From Streptomyces bambusae (GTDB lineage Bacteria; Actinomycetota; Actinomycetes; Streptomycetales; Streptomycetaceae), in assembly GCF_020532645.1 (NCBI RefSeq), contig NZ_JAJAUZ010000013.1:62001-126000 (forward strand): a stretch of DNA of 64,000 bases. Reading direction: 5' to 3'. The translations under genes and the position numbers were made by a program. The notes below the pieces were generated by a model that worked only from the letters and a program-made list of their open reading frames with translations, did not search any database and had not been told where the DNA came from. Shown here piece by piece: positions 51,513 to 60,675 of this stretch (its first letter is position 1; the number at the start of each line of letters is the position of its first letter).

Positions 51513-52783
51513 CAGTTGGTCCTCCACACGGTCACGCGCCAACGCGAGATCCAGCCCCACAGCAGGCCCCCGAGGAACCCGGCCAGCACCAGTACGGCCA
51601 GCAGCCACCAGCCGCGGCCCAGCCCGAACGCGGCCACGTCCGAGGCCTCGTCGGGACCGTCCACCACGTCGACCGTCAGCTCGACGGGGAAGCCGGGGGC
51701 GGTCTTGACGCCCGGCGCGGGCGCGAACGAGTTGCTCACCCGCAGGCACACCGTCTCGGCGGCGTTGTCGGCCTCGTCGTCGGACCCGGCCTCGGGCCGC
51801 GGGTACCGCAGCCCGGTGGAGATCACGTCGGTGCGGCCGTCACCGGCCTCCTGACCGCGGACGATCTCCCGCCCGTACAGGGTCGTGGCGCGCAGCAGCA
51901 CCCCGTAGTCCCGGGCCACCGCCCGGTCGGCCGCCACGCTCACCGAAGCCCGCAGCTCCTGACCGGGCTTCAGCGCGACCCGGTACCAGCGGTGCGTGCC
52001 GGCCTCCTCCCGGTCGGTGTACAGCCCGGAGGCCAGCTCCGGGGCCTTCGCGCACTCGGCGGCGCCCTCCACGGCGACCGGGGTGACCTCGGGTTCGGCC
52101 GCCCGGTCCACGAGCTGGTTCACCCGCCGCGACAGGTCCTTCTTGTGCCGGACCGCGGTGTACGTGCCGCCCGTCGCCGAGGCGATGCAGCTGAGCTGCG
52201 CCTGGGTCTTGGCGTCCGGCACCAGGCCGAGGGTGTCGATCGTGATGTGGATGTCCTTGGCCGCGATCTCGCGGGCCACCACGCACGGGTCGAGCGGGGC
52301 GCAGGTGTCCTCGCCGTCGCTGATCAGGACGATCCGGCGGGAGCCCTCGCCGCCCTGCAGGTCGTCGGCGGCCTTGAGCAGGGCCGGTCCGATCGGGGTC
52401 CAGCCGGTGGGCGCCAGGGTGGCGACGGCCGTCTTGGCCTCGGTGCGGTCCAGCGGGCCGACCGGGTACAGCTGCTGGGTGTCCTTGCAGCCCTCCTGCC
52501 GGTCGTTGCCGCGGTACTGGGCGCCGAGGGTGCGTATGCCGAGTTCGACCTCCTCGGGGGTGGCGTCGAGCACCTCGTTGAACGCCTGCTTCGCCGCCGC
52601 CATGCGGGAGCCGCCGTCGATGTCCCGGGCACGCATCGAGCCGCTGACGTCGAGTACCAGCTCGACCTTCGGCGCCGCGTCCCCGCCCGGTTCGCCCGCG
52701 AGGGCGGGACCGGGCTGAAGTCCCATGGTGAGCGCGGCGAGCAGGACCCAGAGCCATGCCGCCGGCCGGATTTTAGTGATCAC
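51512..52783 (-). CDS. Secreted/membrane-anchored von Willebrand factor A domain protein
   Basis: A 423-residue protein. The signal peptide (WLWVLLAALTMGLQPGPALA) is followed by a vWA domain (about 38-230) with an intact MIDAS: DVSGSM (45-50), Thr in TPIGPALLKAA and Asp in LISDGEDTC. A beta-rich region (about 245-390) and a C-terminal helix (WWLLAVLVLAGFLGGLLWGW) anchor it outside the membrane. vWA domains bind protein ligands through a metal ion. The GTG start has no Shine-Dalgarno but a good promoter ends 6 nt upstream, so the mRNA is probably leaderless. It is followed by a coupled partner gene and lies just downstream of the NACHT gene. Confidence 0.93.
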   Translation of the reverse strand: MITKIRPAAWLWVLLAALTMGLQPGPALAGEPGGDAAPKVELVLDVSGSMRARDIDGGSRMAAAKQAFNEVLDATPEEVELGIRTLGAQYRGNDRQEGCKDTQQLYPVGPLDRTEAKTAVATLAPTGWTPIGPALLKAADDLQGGEGSRRIVLISDGEDTCAPLDPCVVAREIAAKDIHITIDTLGLVPDAKTQAQLSCIASATGGTYTAVRHKKDLSRRVNQLVDRAAEPEVTPVAVEGAAECAKAPELASGLYTDREEAGTHRWYRVALKPGQELRASVSVAADRAVARDYGVLLRATTLYGREIVRGQEAGDGRTDVISTGLRYPRPEAGSDDEADNAAETVCLRVSNSFAPAPGVKTAPGFPVELTVDVVDGPDEASDVAAFGLGRGWWLLAVLVLAGFLGGLLWGWISRWRVTVWRTN

Positions 52784-52789
52784 CGGCGG

Positions 52790-52818
52790 ATCCTATTGAC
52801 CGTCAGGCGCTGGGCCAA
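52790..52818 (-). promoter_or_regulatory. Leaderless-type promoter of the vWA gene
   Basis: On the minus strand TTGGCC (52813-52818), a 17-bp spacer and TAGGAT (52790-52795) precede the GTG by exactly 6 nt, which places the transcription start at the start codon. Confidence 0.6.
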
Positions 52819-52898
52819 ACGGGCGACGGGCTCCGCACCCCGACATCCGGACGCCGTCGCTCCGCCGGTGCGGTGCGGCGGTGCCGGCGGTGCCGGTG

Positions 52899-55800
52899 TC
52901 AGCGGGGCAGCTCCCAGATCCGCACCACCCCGTCGGAGGCGGCGACGGCGAGCAGCCGGCCCGACCGGTCGAAGGCCATGGCGACGGCGCCGTTCAGATG
53001 GCCCGTCAGGACGGGGCCGACGAGATGTCCGGTGCGGGTGTCGACGACGTGGATGCCGTCCGGGGTGGGCTCGCCCTCCTCGTGGAAGGTGACGTCGACC
53101 GCGGCCAGCCTGCCGTCGTGGCTGAGGGCGGCCGCCTCCTCCAGGTTGCACCGCCCGGGCAGGGACCGGCGGCGGCCGCCCGGCAGGTCCCAGAACGCGA
53201 ACGCGCACTCCTCGTAACCGCCCTGAAGGTCGGCCACCACGGTGCGGTCGCCGCTGAAGTCGTAGTGGTCCTGGCACCCGTGCCAGTCGCGCAGCGCGGG
53301 CAGCCGCCCCAGCACGCGCCGGGCCGTCACGTCCCACAGCAGCGGGGCCGGCGAGCACGGCTCGACCAGGACCACCGGGTGCCCGCCGCCGTGCCAGTAC
53401 AGGTCCGGGCCCGGGCGGTCGTTCAGGCCCACCCGGAGCACTGTGCCCCTCAGGACGTCCACGACGTCGATCACGTTGCGCGCGGCCAGGGCCCGCAGCT
53501 CCGCCGGGACGGGGGAGCGGAACAGCTCCTTCCCCAGGTCGACCGGCCGGACCCGGCCCGCCGCCCCGCCTTCGATCCGGTCGCCCGTGTACGCGTCCCA
53601 CCGCTCGACCGTCCCCTCCCACGCGGTGAAGAGCTGCCCGTCCTCGAACCACAGGTGGTCCGGCTGCACCCGCGGCAGCAGGGTGACCCGCGAGGTGTCC
53701 GGCGGGAACGCGCCGGCCGGCGGCACCGCGAGGAGCGCACCCACCGGTACGAGAGCGGCCGCGAGGGCCCACCCGAGCGCCCGGCGCCGCCGCGGCCCGG
53801 CCGTCGCCGGCTGCGGGCCGGTCCCGGCCGCGGCGGGCACCAGCGTCTCCTGGATCCGTACGTGCCGGAACCGGTACAGCCCGCCCGACTGCCGCAGCAC
53901 GCCCCGCCGGTGGGCGTCCGCGAGGAACCCCATCAGCCGCCACGGCAGCCGCCCCCGCACCGCCCCGGCCAGCCGCAGCAGCGTGAACCTGGTCCAGGCC
54001 CGGGTCAACAGCGTCAGCAGCGCCGTGACCAGCCCCGGGAGCACACAGCACACCACCACCAGCACCGGGAGGTCGTCGAGGCCCCCGGTCGCCCCGAACC
54101 GCTCCGCCTCGATGCGGAACCGGTGGACGAGCAGGTCGGCGACGCCCGGCTCGTGCCGCCAGCCGTTGAACGCCGCGCCCGTCGCCGCGGCCACCGCCGA
54201 GCACCCCACCAGGACGGGGAACACCAGCAGGGCCACCACCGCGCCCGCCGCCGGCGCCCCGGTCAGTGCCGAGTTGCGGTCCTCGCGCAGCGACCCGGAC
54301 GGGTCCGAGCGGGCCGCCTGCCCGGGCGGCGCGTCCAGGCACTCGCACACGGCCAGCGCGCAGGAGACGGCCACGATCACCGCCACCGCCACGTTCTGTA
54401 CGGCGACCAGGATGCCCGCCGCGTCCAGCCCCCACCCTCCGGAGACCAGCACCAGGGCGAGCGCGCCGAGCACCGCCACGGCCGGCACCGCGGTGAACGC
54501 CAGTCCCGACCGGAACCCGCGGCGCAGCCGGGGCATCGCGCCGCGCACCGTGAACGCGGGCCGCCCGGGCCGCCGGTCGGCCGTCGCGAACCACACGATC
54601 ATGGCCAGCAGGGCGAAGCAGCCGCCGACGGCCGCGCCCTGCCCGCCCTTGAAGTCGTACTCGGCGAGCTGTGCGGTGAGCACGCCGGTGAACACCCACA
54701 GCAGGATGCCCAGCCCCAGTCCCACCCCCGCCGCCGTCCACGCCGAGAACAGCCGTCCCGGCATCAGCCACCACGCCAGGTCCTGTTCGCGGTGCCGGTG
54801 CAGGTAGAGGGCGAGGGAGGCGAGCCAGGCCCGGGCGCGGGCCGCGTCCCGGTCCGGCAGGTCCGCGTACGCCGCGTCCACGAACCGCTCCATCAGGTGG
54901 TCCTCGACGGCGTGCCGGCTGGGGAACCGGGCCGGGTCGGCGAGTTCGGCGGGCCGGCCGGGGGAGCGCTCGTACCGGGACCGGGCCACGGAGATCATCA
55001 GCGGCGTGGAGAGCGCCAGCGCCACCGGCCCGCCGGGCTCTTCCCGCAGCTGCCCGAACACCGGCTCCCAGTCGGTGCCGGCAGGCCAGTCGGCATCGGA
55101 GAGGTAGCCGATCGCGTCCGCGGCGGCGACCGGGGCGATCTCCACGACCGGTGCCCGGCGCAGGGCAGGGGAGCCGCCCTCGATGACGTCCTCGTACTCG
55201 GCACTGCGGCAGGTGACGACCACCGGCCGGTCGGTGCCCAGGGCCCGGTTCAGGGCCCGGACCGCGCCGCGGCGGGCCGACTCGGGGATCTCGTCGAGGC
55301 CGTCGAGCACCGGCAGCAGCAGGCCGTGCGCGAGCAGGGTGCGGGGGATGTCCGGGCGCCCGGCGTAGTACGCGCCCGCCAGGGTGCGCACCAGCCAGTC
55401 GTCGAGGCCCTCCACCACGGGGTCCCAGGAGGAGACGGGCACCAGCACCGGCACCGGCCGGACCGGCTCGCCGCGGTCCGCGGCGGCGAGCAGCCCCAGG
55501 GTGAGCAGCATCGCCAGCACGCTCTTGCCGGCGCCCGGCTCGCCGAGGACCACCAGCCGGCCGCCGTCGATCTGCCGGTACCCGGCGGCGAGCCGGGCGG
55601 TGGCCTCCTCGAACCGGCCGTCGAGGCGGCCGTCGAGCCGGACCCGCAGCACCCGCGCGGCCCGGGCCCCGGGGATCCCGGCAGCCGGTCCACCGCCCGC
55701 CGCGGCCGGCGCGCGGCCCGCCGGGACCGGTTCCCCGGCCGGCCGGTCGGCGACCTCCCGGCGGGTCGCCGCCCAGGCCAGCGGCAGCACCCGCGGGTCG

Positions 55801-56105
55801 CGCAGCCGCCGGGCCGACGCCTCGTCCAGCCACTGGGCGCGTACGGTCCGGGCCAGGTCGTCGGCGAGCGCGGCCGGGTCGGGCGGCGGCTGCTCCGCCC
55901 CGCGCAGGAACTCCGCGAGGCTCAGCAGCAGCCCGGCCAGGCCGACGAACAGCCCGAGCACGCTCGCGAGCGAGTCGCCGGTGCCGAGGTCCAGGGCCCG
56001 GAACACGGCGAACAGCAGCAGCCCGATCACACCGAAGGACAGGAACAGCAACTTCCGGACCCGGCGCCGCCGGAGGCGGTCGCGCGGCGGTGACAGGGCG
56101 GCCAT
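52899..56105 (-). CDS. Large membrane NACHT-type NTPase with C-terminal propeller-like sensor region
   Basis: A 1068-residue STAND-type ATPase. Two N-terminal helices (about 18-36 and 45-65) precede a NACHT domain with Walker A VVLGEPGAGKS (185-195) and Walker B LLPVLDGLDEIPESA (263-277), where the DGLDE form is typical of NACHT proteins. Five or more further helices occupy about 460-720. The C-terminal ~300 residues hold WD40/propeller-like repeats (ELRALAARNVIDVVDV, LLWDVTARRVLGRLP, VAMAFDRSGRLLAVA, DGVVRIWELPR). ATG 56105 is the likely start; no clear ribosome binding site is seen. Such proteins act in signal transduction and some bacterial NACHT proteins defend against phage. A defence role here is only a possibility. 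Confidence 0.9.
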   Translation of the reverse strand: MAALSPPRDRLRRRRVRKLLFLSFGVIGLLLFAVFRALDLGTGDSLASVLGLFVGLAGLLLSLAEFLRGAEQPPPDPAALADDLARTVRAQWLDEASARRLRDPRVLPLAWAATRREVADRPAGEPVPAGRAPAAAGGGPAAGIPGARAARVLRVRLDGRLDGRFEEATARLAAGYRQIDGGRLVVLGEPGAGKSVLAMLLTLGLLAAADRGEPVRPVPVLVPVSSWDPVVEGLDDWLVRTLAGAYYAGRPDIPRTLLAHGLLLPVLDGLDEIPESARRGAVRALNRALGTDRPVVVTCRSAEYEDVIEGGSPALRRAPVVEIAPVAAADAIGYLSDADWPAGTDWEPVFGQLREEPGGPVALALSTPLMISVARSRYERSPGRPAELADPARFPSRHAVEDHLMERFVDAAYADLPDRDAARARAWLASLALYLHRHREQDLAWWLMPGRLFSAWTAAGVGLGLGILLWVFTGVLTAQLAEYDFKGGQGAAVGGCFALLAMIVWFATADRRPGRPAFTVRGAMPRLRRGFRSGLAFTAVPAVAVLGALALVLVSGGWGLDAAGILVAVQNVAVAVIVAVSCALAVCECLDAPPGQAARSDPSGSLREDRNSALTGAPAAGAVVALLVFPVLVGCSAVAAATGAAFNGWRHEPGVADLLVHRFRIEAERFGATGGLDDLPVLVVVCCVLPGLVTALLTLLTRAWTRFTLLRLAGAVRGRLPWRLMGFLADAHRRGVLRQSGGLYRFRHVRIQETLVPAAAGTGPQPATAGPRRRRALGWALAAALVPVGALLAVPPAGAFPPDTSRVTLLPRVQPDHLWFEDGQLFTAWEGTVERWDAYTGDRIEGGAAGRVRPVDLGKELFRSPVPAELRALAARNVIDVVDVLRGTVLRVGLNDRPGPDLYWHGGGHPVVLVEPCSPAPLLWDVTARRVLGRLPALRDWHGCQDHYDFSGDRTVVADLQGGYEECAFAFWDLPGGRRRSLPGRCNLEEAAALSHDGRLAAVDVTFHEEGEPTPDGIHVVDTRTGHLVGPVLTGHLNGAVAMAFDRSGRLLAVAASDGVVRIWELPR

Positions 56106-56114
56106 GCACCGATG

Positions 56115-56129
56115 GTGACAGTTCGTCAC
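56115..56129. promoter_or_regulatory. Inverted repeat GTGAC-N5-GTCAC before the NACHT gene
   Basis: A 5-bp perfect inverted repeat 10-24 bp upstream of the NACHT start, in the 220-bp divergent region shared with the phospholipase gene. It could be an operator. The rest of the region shows a short GCCCCG-TCA-CGGGGC stem near 56234 and no gene. Confidence 0.35.
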
Positions 56130-56325
56130 GGCGCGTGGTGGCGGGCGGAGCGGATCTCCCCCGCGCAGGTGACGGGCGTGACGGGCGGGCCGCGCGTCGA
56201 CTCCCGGCTCCTGCCGTTCTCCTGGCGTACCGCGCCCCGTCACGGGGCAGTCTCCGCCCGGTACCACGCACGCGCTGTTCTGAGTCCGCCCCTCACCCCC
56301 CTCACCCGCAGAGGTCACCCCACTC

Positions 56326-58383
56326 ATGGCAGAACTCGACCGCCGTCGTTTCCTCCAGCTGGCCGGCGGAGCCGCCGCCCTGACCGCGCTGTCGGACAGC
56401 ATCGCCCGGGCCGCCGCCATTCCGGCCGCGGCCGGCACCGGCACCCTCCAGGACGTCGAGCACATCGTCGTCCTGATGCAGGAGAATCGTTCCTTCGATC
56501 ACTATTTCGGTGCAATGAAGGGCATCCGCGGCTTCGGCGACCCCCGTCCCGTGACGCTGCCCAGCGGCAAGCCCGTCTGGCACCAGTCCGACGGCAAGAA
56601 GGAGACCCTGCCGTTCCGCCCGCCCGGCGACGACCTCGGCATGGAGTTCCTCCAGGGCCTCAACCACGACTGGGCCGGCGGTCAGAAGGCGTTCAACAAG
56701 GGCAAGTACGACCAGTGGGTGCCCGCCAAGACCGCCACCACCATGGCGTACCTGACCCGCGAGGACATCCCGTTCCACTACGCCCTCGCCGACGCCTTCA
56801 CCATCTGCGACGCGTACCACTGCTCGTTCATCGGGTCCACCGACCCGAACCGCTACTACATGTGGACCGGGTACACCGGCAACGACGGCACCGGCGGCGG
56901 CCCCGTCCTCAACAACGCCGAGGCCGGCTACGGCTGGACCACCTACCCCGAGCGCCTGGAGGCCGCCGGGATCTCCTGGAAGATCTACCAGGACATCGGC
57001 GACGGACTGAACGCCGCCGGCTCCTGGGGCTGGATCAACGACGCCTACCGCGGCAACTACGGCGACAACTCCCTCCTGTACTTCAACACGTACCGCAACG
57101 CCCAGCCCGGCAGCGCCCTGTACGAGAAGGCCCGCACCGGCACCAACGCCAAGGCCGGCGAAGGCTACTTCGACCGGCTGCGCGCCGACGTGCAGGCTGA
57201 CCGGCTGCCCCAGGTCTCCTGGATCGCCGCCCCCGAGGCCTTCTCCGAGCACTCCAACTGGCCCTCGAACTACGGCGCCTGGTACATCGCCCAGGTCCTC
57301 GACGCCCTGACCTCCAACCCCGACGTGTGGGCCCGTACCGCCCTGTTCATCACGTACGACGAGAACGACGGCTTCTTCGACCACGTCGTCCCGCCGTACG
57401 CGCCGGGCTCCGCCGCGCAGGGCCTGTCCACCGCGCCCACCGCGCTCGACTACTTCCCGGGCAAGACCGGCTACGTCGCCGGCCCCTACGGCCTCGGCCC
57501 GCGCGTGCCCATGCTGGTCGTCTCACCGTGGAGCACCGGCGGCTACAGCTGCTCCGAGACCTTCGACCACACCTCGATCATCCGGTTCATCGAGAAGCGG
57601 TTCGGGGTCCGCGAGCCCAACATCTCGCCGTGGCGCCGCGCCGTCTGCGGCGACCTGACCTCCGCCTTCGACTTCAGCCGCACCAACACGGCGCCCGCCG
57701 CGCTGCCGCCCACCGCCGGCTACTACCCGCCGGACCGCGAGCGCCACCCCGACTTCGTCCCGACGGTCCCGGCCACCGGCACCATGCCCCGCCAGGAGGC
57801 CGGCTCCCGGCCCACCCGCCCGCTCGCGTACGCCCCGTACGTGGACGGCGCGGCGAACACCGGCACCGGCAGGTTCCAGCTGACGTTCAGCGGCGGCCCG
57901 CAGTCCGGCGCCCAGTTCCTCGTCACGGCGACGAACCGGACCGACGGCCCGTGGACGTACACCGCCGAGGCCGGCAAGTCGCTCGCCGACTCCTGGAACA
58001 CCACGTACTCCAAGGGGGTCACCGACCTCACCGTGCACGGCCCCAACGGTTTCCTGCGCCGCTTCCGCAGCCCCGGCAAGACCGCCGGACCCGAGGCCAC
58101 GGCCCGCCACAACGCGGCCACCGGCGCCCTGGACCTGACGTTCACCAACGCCGGTTCCACGGACGCCCACCTCACGGTGACCAACGCCTACGGCGGCGCC
58201 CCGCAGACCTTCACGGTCCGCCCCGGCACCACGGTCACCCACGCGCTGGACCTGCGCGCCACCCGCAACTGGTACGACGTGACCGTCGTCTCGGCGGAGG
58301 ACAGCACCTTCCTGCGCCGCCTCGCCGGCAAGGTCGAGACCGGCGCCGCCGGCCTCTCCGACCCGGGCATCCGCACCGTCTGA
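56326..58383 (+). CDS. Phospholipase C, phosphoesterase family, Tat-exported
   Basis: A 685-residue secreted enzyme that cleaves phospholipids such as phosphatidylcholine. The Tat leader is DRRRFLQLAGGAAALTALSD. The phosphoesterase domain (about 42-440) has HIVVLMQENRSFDHYFG with the metal/nucleophile region, GSTDPNRYYMWTGY, EHSNWPSNYGAWY and FITYDENDGFFDHVVPP. Two C-terminal DUF756 modules follow (about 500-590, 600-670), as in the phosphocholine-preferring PlcC/PlcN group. ATG 56326 has AGAGG about 12 nt upstream. It is divergent from the NACHT gene and ends at a strong hairpin. Confidence 0.95.
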   Translation: MAELDRRRFLQLAGGAAALTALSDSIARAAAIPAAAGTGTLQDVEHIVVLMQENRSFDHYFGAMKGIRGFGDPRPVTLPSGKPVWHQSDGKKETLPFRPPGDDLGMEFLQGLNHDWAGGQKAFNKGKYDQWVPAKTATTMAYLTREDIPFHYALADAFTICDAYHCSFIGSTDPNRYYMWTGYTGNDGTGGGPVLNNAEAGYGWTTYPERLEAAGISWKIYQDIGDGLNAAGSWGWINDAYRGNYGDNSLLYFNTYRNAQPGSALYEKARTGTNAKAGEGYFDRLRADVQADRLPQVSWIAAPEAFSEHSNWPSNYGAWYIAQVLDALTSNPDVWARTALFITYDENDGFFDHVVPPYAPGSAAQGLSTAPTALDYFPGKTGYVAGPYGLGPRVPMLVVSPWSTGGYSCSETFDHTSIIRFIEKRFGVREPNISPWRRAVCGDLTSAFDFSRTNTAPAALPPTAGYYPPDRERHPDFVPTVPATGTMPRQEAGSRPTRPLAYAPYVDGAANTGTGRFQLTFSGGPQSGAQFLVTATNRTDGPWTYTAEAGKSLADSWNTTYSKGVTDLTVHGPNGFLRRFRSPGKTAGPEATARHNAATGALDLTFTNAGSTDAHLTVTNAYGGAPQTFTVRPGTTVTHALDLRATRNWYDVTVVSAEDSTFLRRLAGKVETGAAGLSDPGIRTV

Positions 58384-58391
58384 CCCGGCCG

Positions 58392-58425
58392 CACCGCCCC
58401 GGCACCGCACGGTGCCGGGGCGGTG
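58392..58425 (+). terminator. Terminator of the phospholipase gene, 16-bp stem
   Basis: Arms 58392-58407 and 58410-58425 are perfectly complementary, so the working loop is about 4 nt. It begins 9 bp after the stop codon. Confidence 0.85.
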
Positions 58426-58488
58426 TGAGCACCCGCGGACGGGGGCAGACCGTACGGCGTCAGTTCTCGGCGACCGCAGGGAGACCGC

Positions 58489-59244
58489 ATGCCCATCGCC
58501 CACCGGACCACCGGCTCGGGGCCCGTCCGCGTCATCGTGCTGCACGACTGGTTCGGCACCTCCGCCAACTGGGGCTCGATCCTGGACTACTTCGACCCGG
58601 AGCGGTTCACGTACGCCTTCATGGACTACCGCGGGTACGGCGACCGCAAGGCCGAGCCCGGCCGCCACACCGTCCCCGAGATCGCCGACGACGTGCTGGC
58701 GCTCGCCGACGAGCTGGGCTGGGAGCGGTTCTCCCTCATCGGGCACTCGATGGGCGGCAAGGCGATCCAGCAGGTCCTGGTCCGCGCCCCGGAGCGGGTC
58801 GAGCGGATGATCGGCCTCGCCCCCGTGCCGGCCGGCCCGTACCCGATGGACGACGACACCCACGCCCTGTTCTTCGGCGCCGCCGAGGACCCGCTCAAAC
58901 GGCGCACCATCCTCGACGTGGTCACCGGCAACCGGGCGAGCGGCCACTGGCTGGACCGGATGGTCGCGCACTCCCTGGAGGTGTCCCGGCCGGAGGCCTT
59001 CGCCGGCTACCTCGACAGCTGGCAGTCCCTCGACCTGTCGGCCGCCGTCAAGGGGAACACCGTGCCGGTCCTCGTCCTCGTCGGCGCCCACGACCTCGCG
59101 CTGACCGCCGAGGTCATGCAGGCCACCTGGCAGGTCTGGTACCCGAACGCCGAGATCCGCACCCTGCCCGGCAGCGGCCACTACCCGATGCACGAGACCC
59201 CGGTCGCGCTGGTCACCGAGATCGAGGCCTTCCTGGCCGCCTGA
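58489..59244 (+). CDS. Alpha/beta hydrolase
   Basis: A 251-residue cytosolic hydrolase with a complete catalytic triad. The nucleophile Ser87 is in IGHSMGGK, the acid Asp in LVGAHDLALTAE, and the His in PGSGHYPMHE. HDWFGTSANWGS near residue 20 supplies the oxyanion hole. The compact fold with a small cap resembles 3-oxoadipate enol-lactonase or haloperoxidase-type enzymes, but the substrate cannot be assigned. ATG 58489 has AGGGAGA about 6 nt upstream. It lies 105 bp after the phospholipase gene and its terminator, and converges with the next esterase gene. Confidence 0.93.
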   Translation: MPIAHRTTGSGPVRVIVLHDWFGTSANWGSILDYFDPERFTYAFMDYRGYGDRKAEPGRHTVPEIADDVLALADELGWERFSLIGHSMGGKAIQQVLVRAPERVERMIGLAPVPAGPYPMDDDTHALFFGAAEDPLKRRTILDVVTGNRASGHWLDRMVAHSLEVSRPEAFAGYLDSWQSLDLSAAVKGNTVPVLVLVGAHDLALTAEVMQATWQVWYPNAEIRTLPGSGHYPMHETPVALVTEIEAFLAA

Positions 59245-59272
59245 GCCCGCGTGCCGGGCGGACGCGCCCGGT

Positions 59273-60385
59273 CTACGGCGCGCGCAGCCGGCCCACCAGC
59301 CAGTCCAGGGCCGGCTGCACCTCGCGCAGCCACGTCTCGTAGTTGTGTCCGCCCCGGCCCAGGGTGATCGACGACACCCGGGCCGGCGGCCGGACCGCCC
59401 GGACGAACCGCACGGTCTCCGGGTACTGCGCCTCGCCGTTGCGGCTGCTGGCCACCAGTAGCGACACCGGCGGCTGCGGCAGCCGGCGCAGCCGCCACAG
59501 CAGGTCGCTCTCCCGCCGCAGCCGCGCGTCCCCGGCGAACAGGTCGCCCGTCTCGTGGTCGTGCGCCGCCCGGTAGAAGGCGGACAGCCCGGCCGCCGCC
59601 CGGTACGCCTCCGGGCGGCGCAGCGCCAGCTTCAACGCGCAGTAGCCGCCCACCGAGTTGCCCATCACGCCCCAGGCGCGTGGATCGCGGGTCAGCCCGT
59701 AGTGCCCGGCCACGGCGGCCGGCAGGTCCTGCGCGAAGAACGTCTCCGCCTGTGGCCCGTCCGGCACGTCCACGCACTCCGTGTCCCGCGGCGGCGCCAC
59801 CGTCGGCGTCAGCATCACCAGCACCGCAGGCCGCATCCGGCCCGCCCGCACCCCGTCCAGTGCCGTCTGCGGGTACCCGAACAGGTCGATCAGCACCCGG
59901 GTGGTGCTCGGGAACCCGCTGAGCGCCACCACCACCGGGAACCGGGCCCGCTCGGCGGCCGGCGCCCGCAGGTAGGCGGGCGGCAGGTGCACGTACGCCT
60001 TCGTGGTCAGCCCGCTGCGTGCGCCGTGCAGGGTCACCGCGTCGATCCGGCCGATCACCGCCGGGTCCGCCGACCCCCGGTGCTTCCACCGGTGCACCCC
60101 GGTGACCTGCAGCGCCGCCCGGTCCCGGCCGGCCTGCGGCGCCGACGCGTCCCGGTTCAGGGCCAGCAGGTCGCCCCAGGTCGCGTAGAACCCGTACGCA
60201 TTGTTCACGACCAGGGTCAGCGGCAGCGCCAGCGCCAGGAACAGGCACAGCTGTACGGCGACCCTGCCGAGCAGTGCGGCCGGCCCGCGGCCGGCCAGCC
60301 GGGGCCACCCCCACACGGCGCAGCCGAACACGGCGCAGGCCAGCAGGGCCGTCAGGGCGAGGGCCGGGTCCCCGGTGAGCGACAT
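59273..60385 (-). CDS. Membrane-anchored esterase (esterase D/mycolyltransferase-like alpha/beta fold)
   Basis: A 370-residue protein. The N-terminus holds two or three helices (ALALTALLACAVFGCAVWGW and LCLFLALALPLTLVV) and then the S-formylglutathione hydrolase/antigen-85-like domain (about 100-365). The nucleophile Ser is in GVMGNSVGGYCALKLAL, GLSAFYRAAHD follows, and the His is in GRGGHNYETW. Relatives include trehalose-ester and siderophore esterases, but mycolic acids are not expected in Streptomyces, so its substrate is unknown. ATG 60385 has AGGA ~10 nt upstream. It lies just beyond the tRNA-His terminator and reads in the same direction. Confidence 0.9.
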   Translation of the reverse strand: MSLTGDPALALTALLACAVFGCAVWGWPRLAGRGPAALLGRVAVQLCLFLALALPLTLVVNNAYGFYATWGDLLALNRDASAPQAGRDRAALQVTGVHRWKHRGSADPAVIGRIDAVTLHGARSGLTTKAYVHLPPAYLRAPAAERARFPVVVALSGFPSTTRVLIDLFGYPQTALDGVRAGRMRPAVLVMLTPTVAPPRDTECVDVPDGPQAETFFAQDLPAAVAGHYGLTRDPRAWGVMGNSVGGYCALKLALRRPEAYRAAAGLSAFYRAAHDHETGDLFAGDARLRRESDLLWRLRRLPQPPVSLLVASSRNGEAQYPETVRFVRAVRPPARVSSITLGRGGHNYETWLREVQPALDWLVGRLRAP

Positions 60386-60419
60386 GGGCACGATCCTGCC
60401 AGCCGCAGGTGCACGAACG

Positions 60420-60458
60420 ACCGCAGGGCGCACGAGATGATCTCGTGCGCCCTGCGGT
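60420..60458 (-). terminator. Terminator of tRNA-His, 18-bp perfect stem
   Basis: Arms 60420-60437 and 60441-60458 with a TGA loop, starting 5 bp past the tRNA 3' end on the minus strand. Confidence 0.85.
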
Positions 60459-60463
60459 GTAAG

Positions 60464-60537
60464 GGTGAGTGACGGGACTCGAACCCGCGGCCACCTGGAC
60501 CACAACCAGGTGCTCTACCAACTGAGCTACACCCACC
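60464..60537 (-). tRNA. tRNA-His (anticodon GTG)
   Basis: The minus strand folds into a full cloverleaf. Acceptor GTGGGTG pairs with CACTCAC (one G-T pair). The D-arm is GCTCAGTTGGTAGAGC. The anticodon arm CCTGG-TTGTGGT-CCAGG gives anticodon GTG. The T-arm is GCGGGTTCGAGTCCCGT. An extra 5' G (G-1) opposite the discriminator C confirms a histidine tRNA. CCA is not encoded. Confidence 0.96.
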
Positions 60538-60575
60538 ACGAAGGGCGGCGTACCGCCCGTTCGATGTGCACGCTC

Positions 60576-60581
60576 AGCATA
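60576..60581 (-). promoter_or_regulatory. Candidate -10 (TATGCT) of tRNA-His
   Basis: TATGCT on the minus strand fits TAnnnT, about 38 bp upstream of the tRNA 5' end. No good -35 is visible. Confidence 0.4.
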
Positions 60582-60675
60582 GCCGATCAGCGGGGTGCTC
60601 CAGCGCCGCCCGCCGCCCGGCCCGCGGAATCTGTGACGGGCCCCACACGACGGGAACCCGCCGCCGCCTCATAGG

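Noticed and set aside
56281..56325. PHO box (TCACC repeats) before the phospholipase C gene
   Set aside because: TCACC words occur at spacings of 9 and 13 bp, not the 11-bp direct-repeat period expected for PhoP binding.
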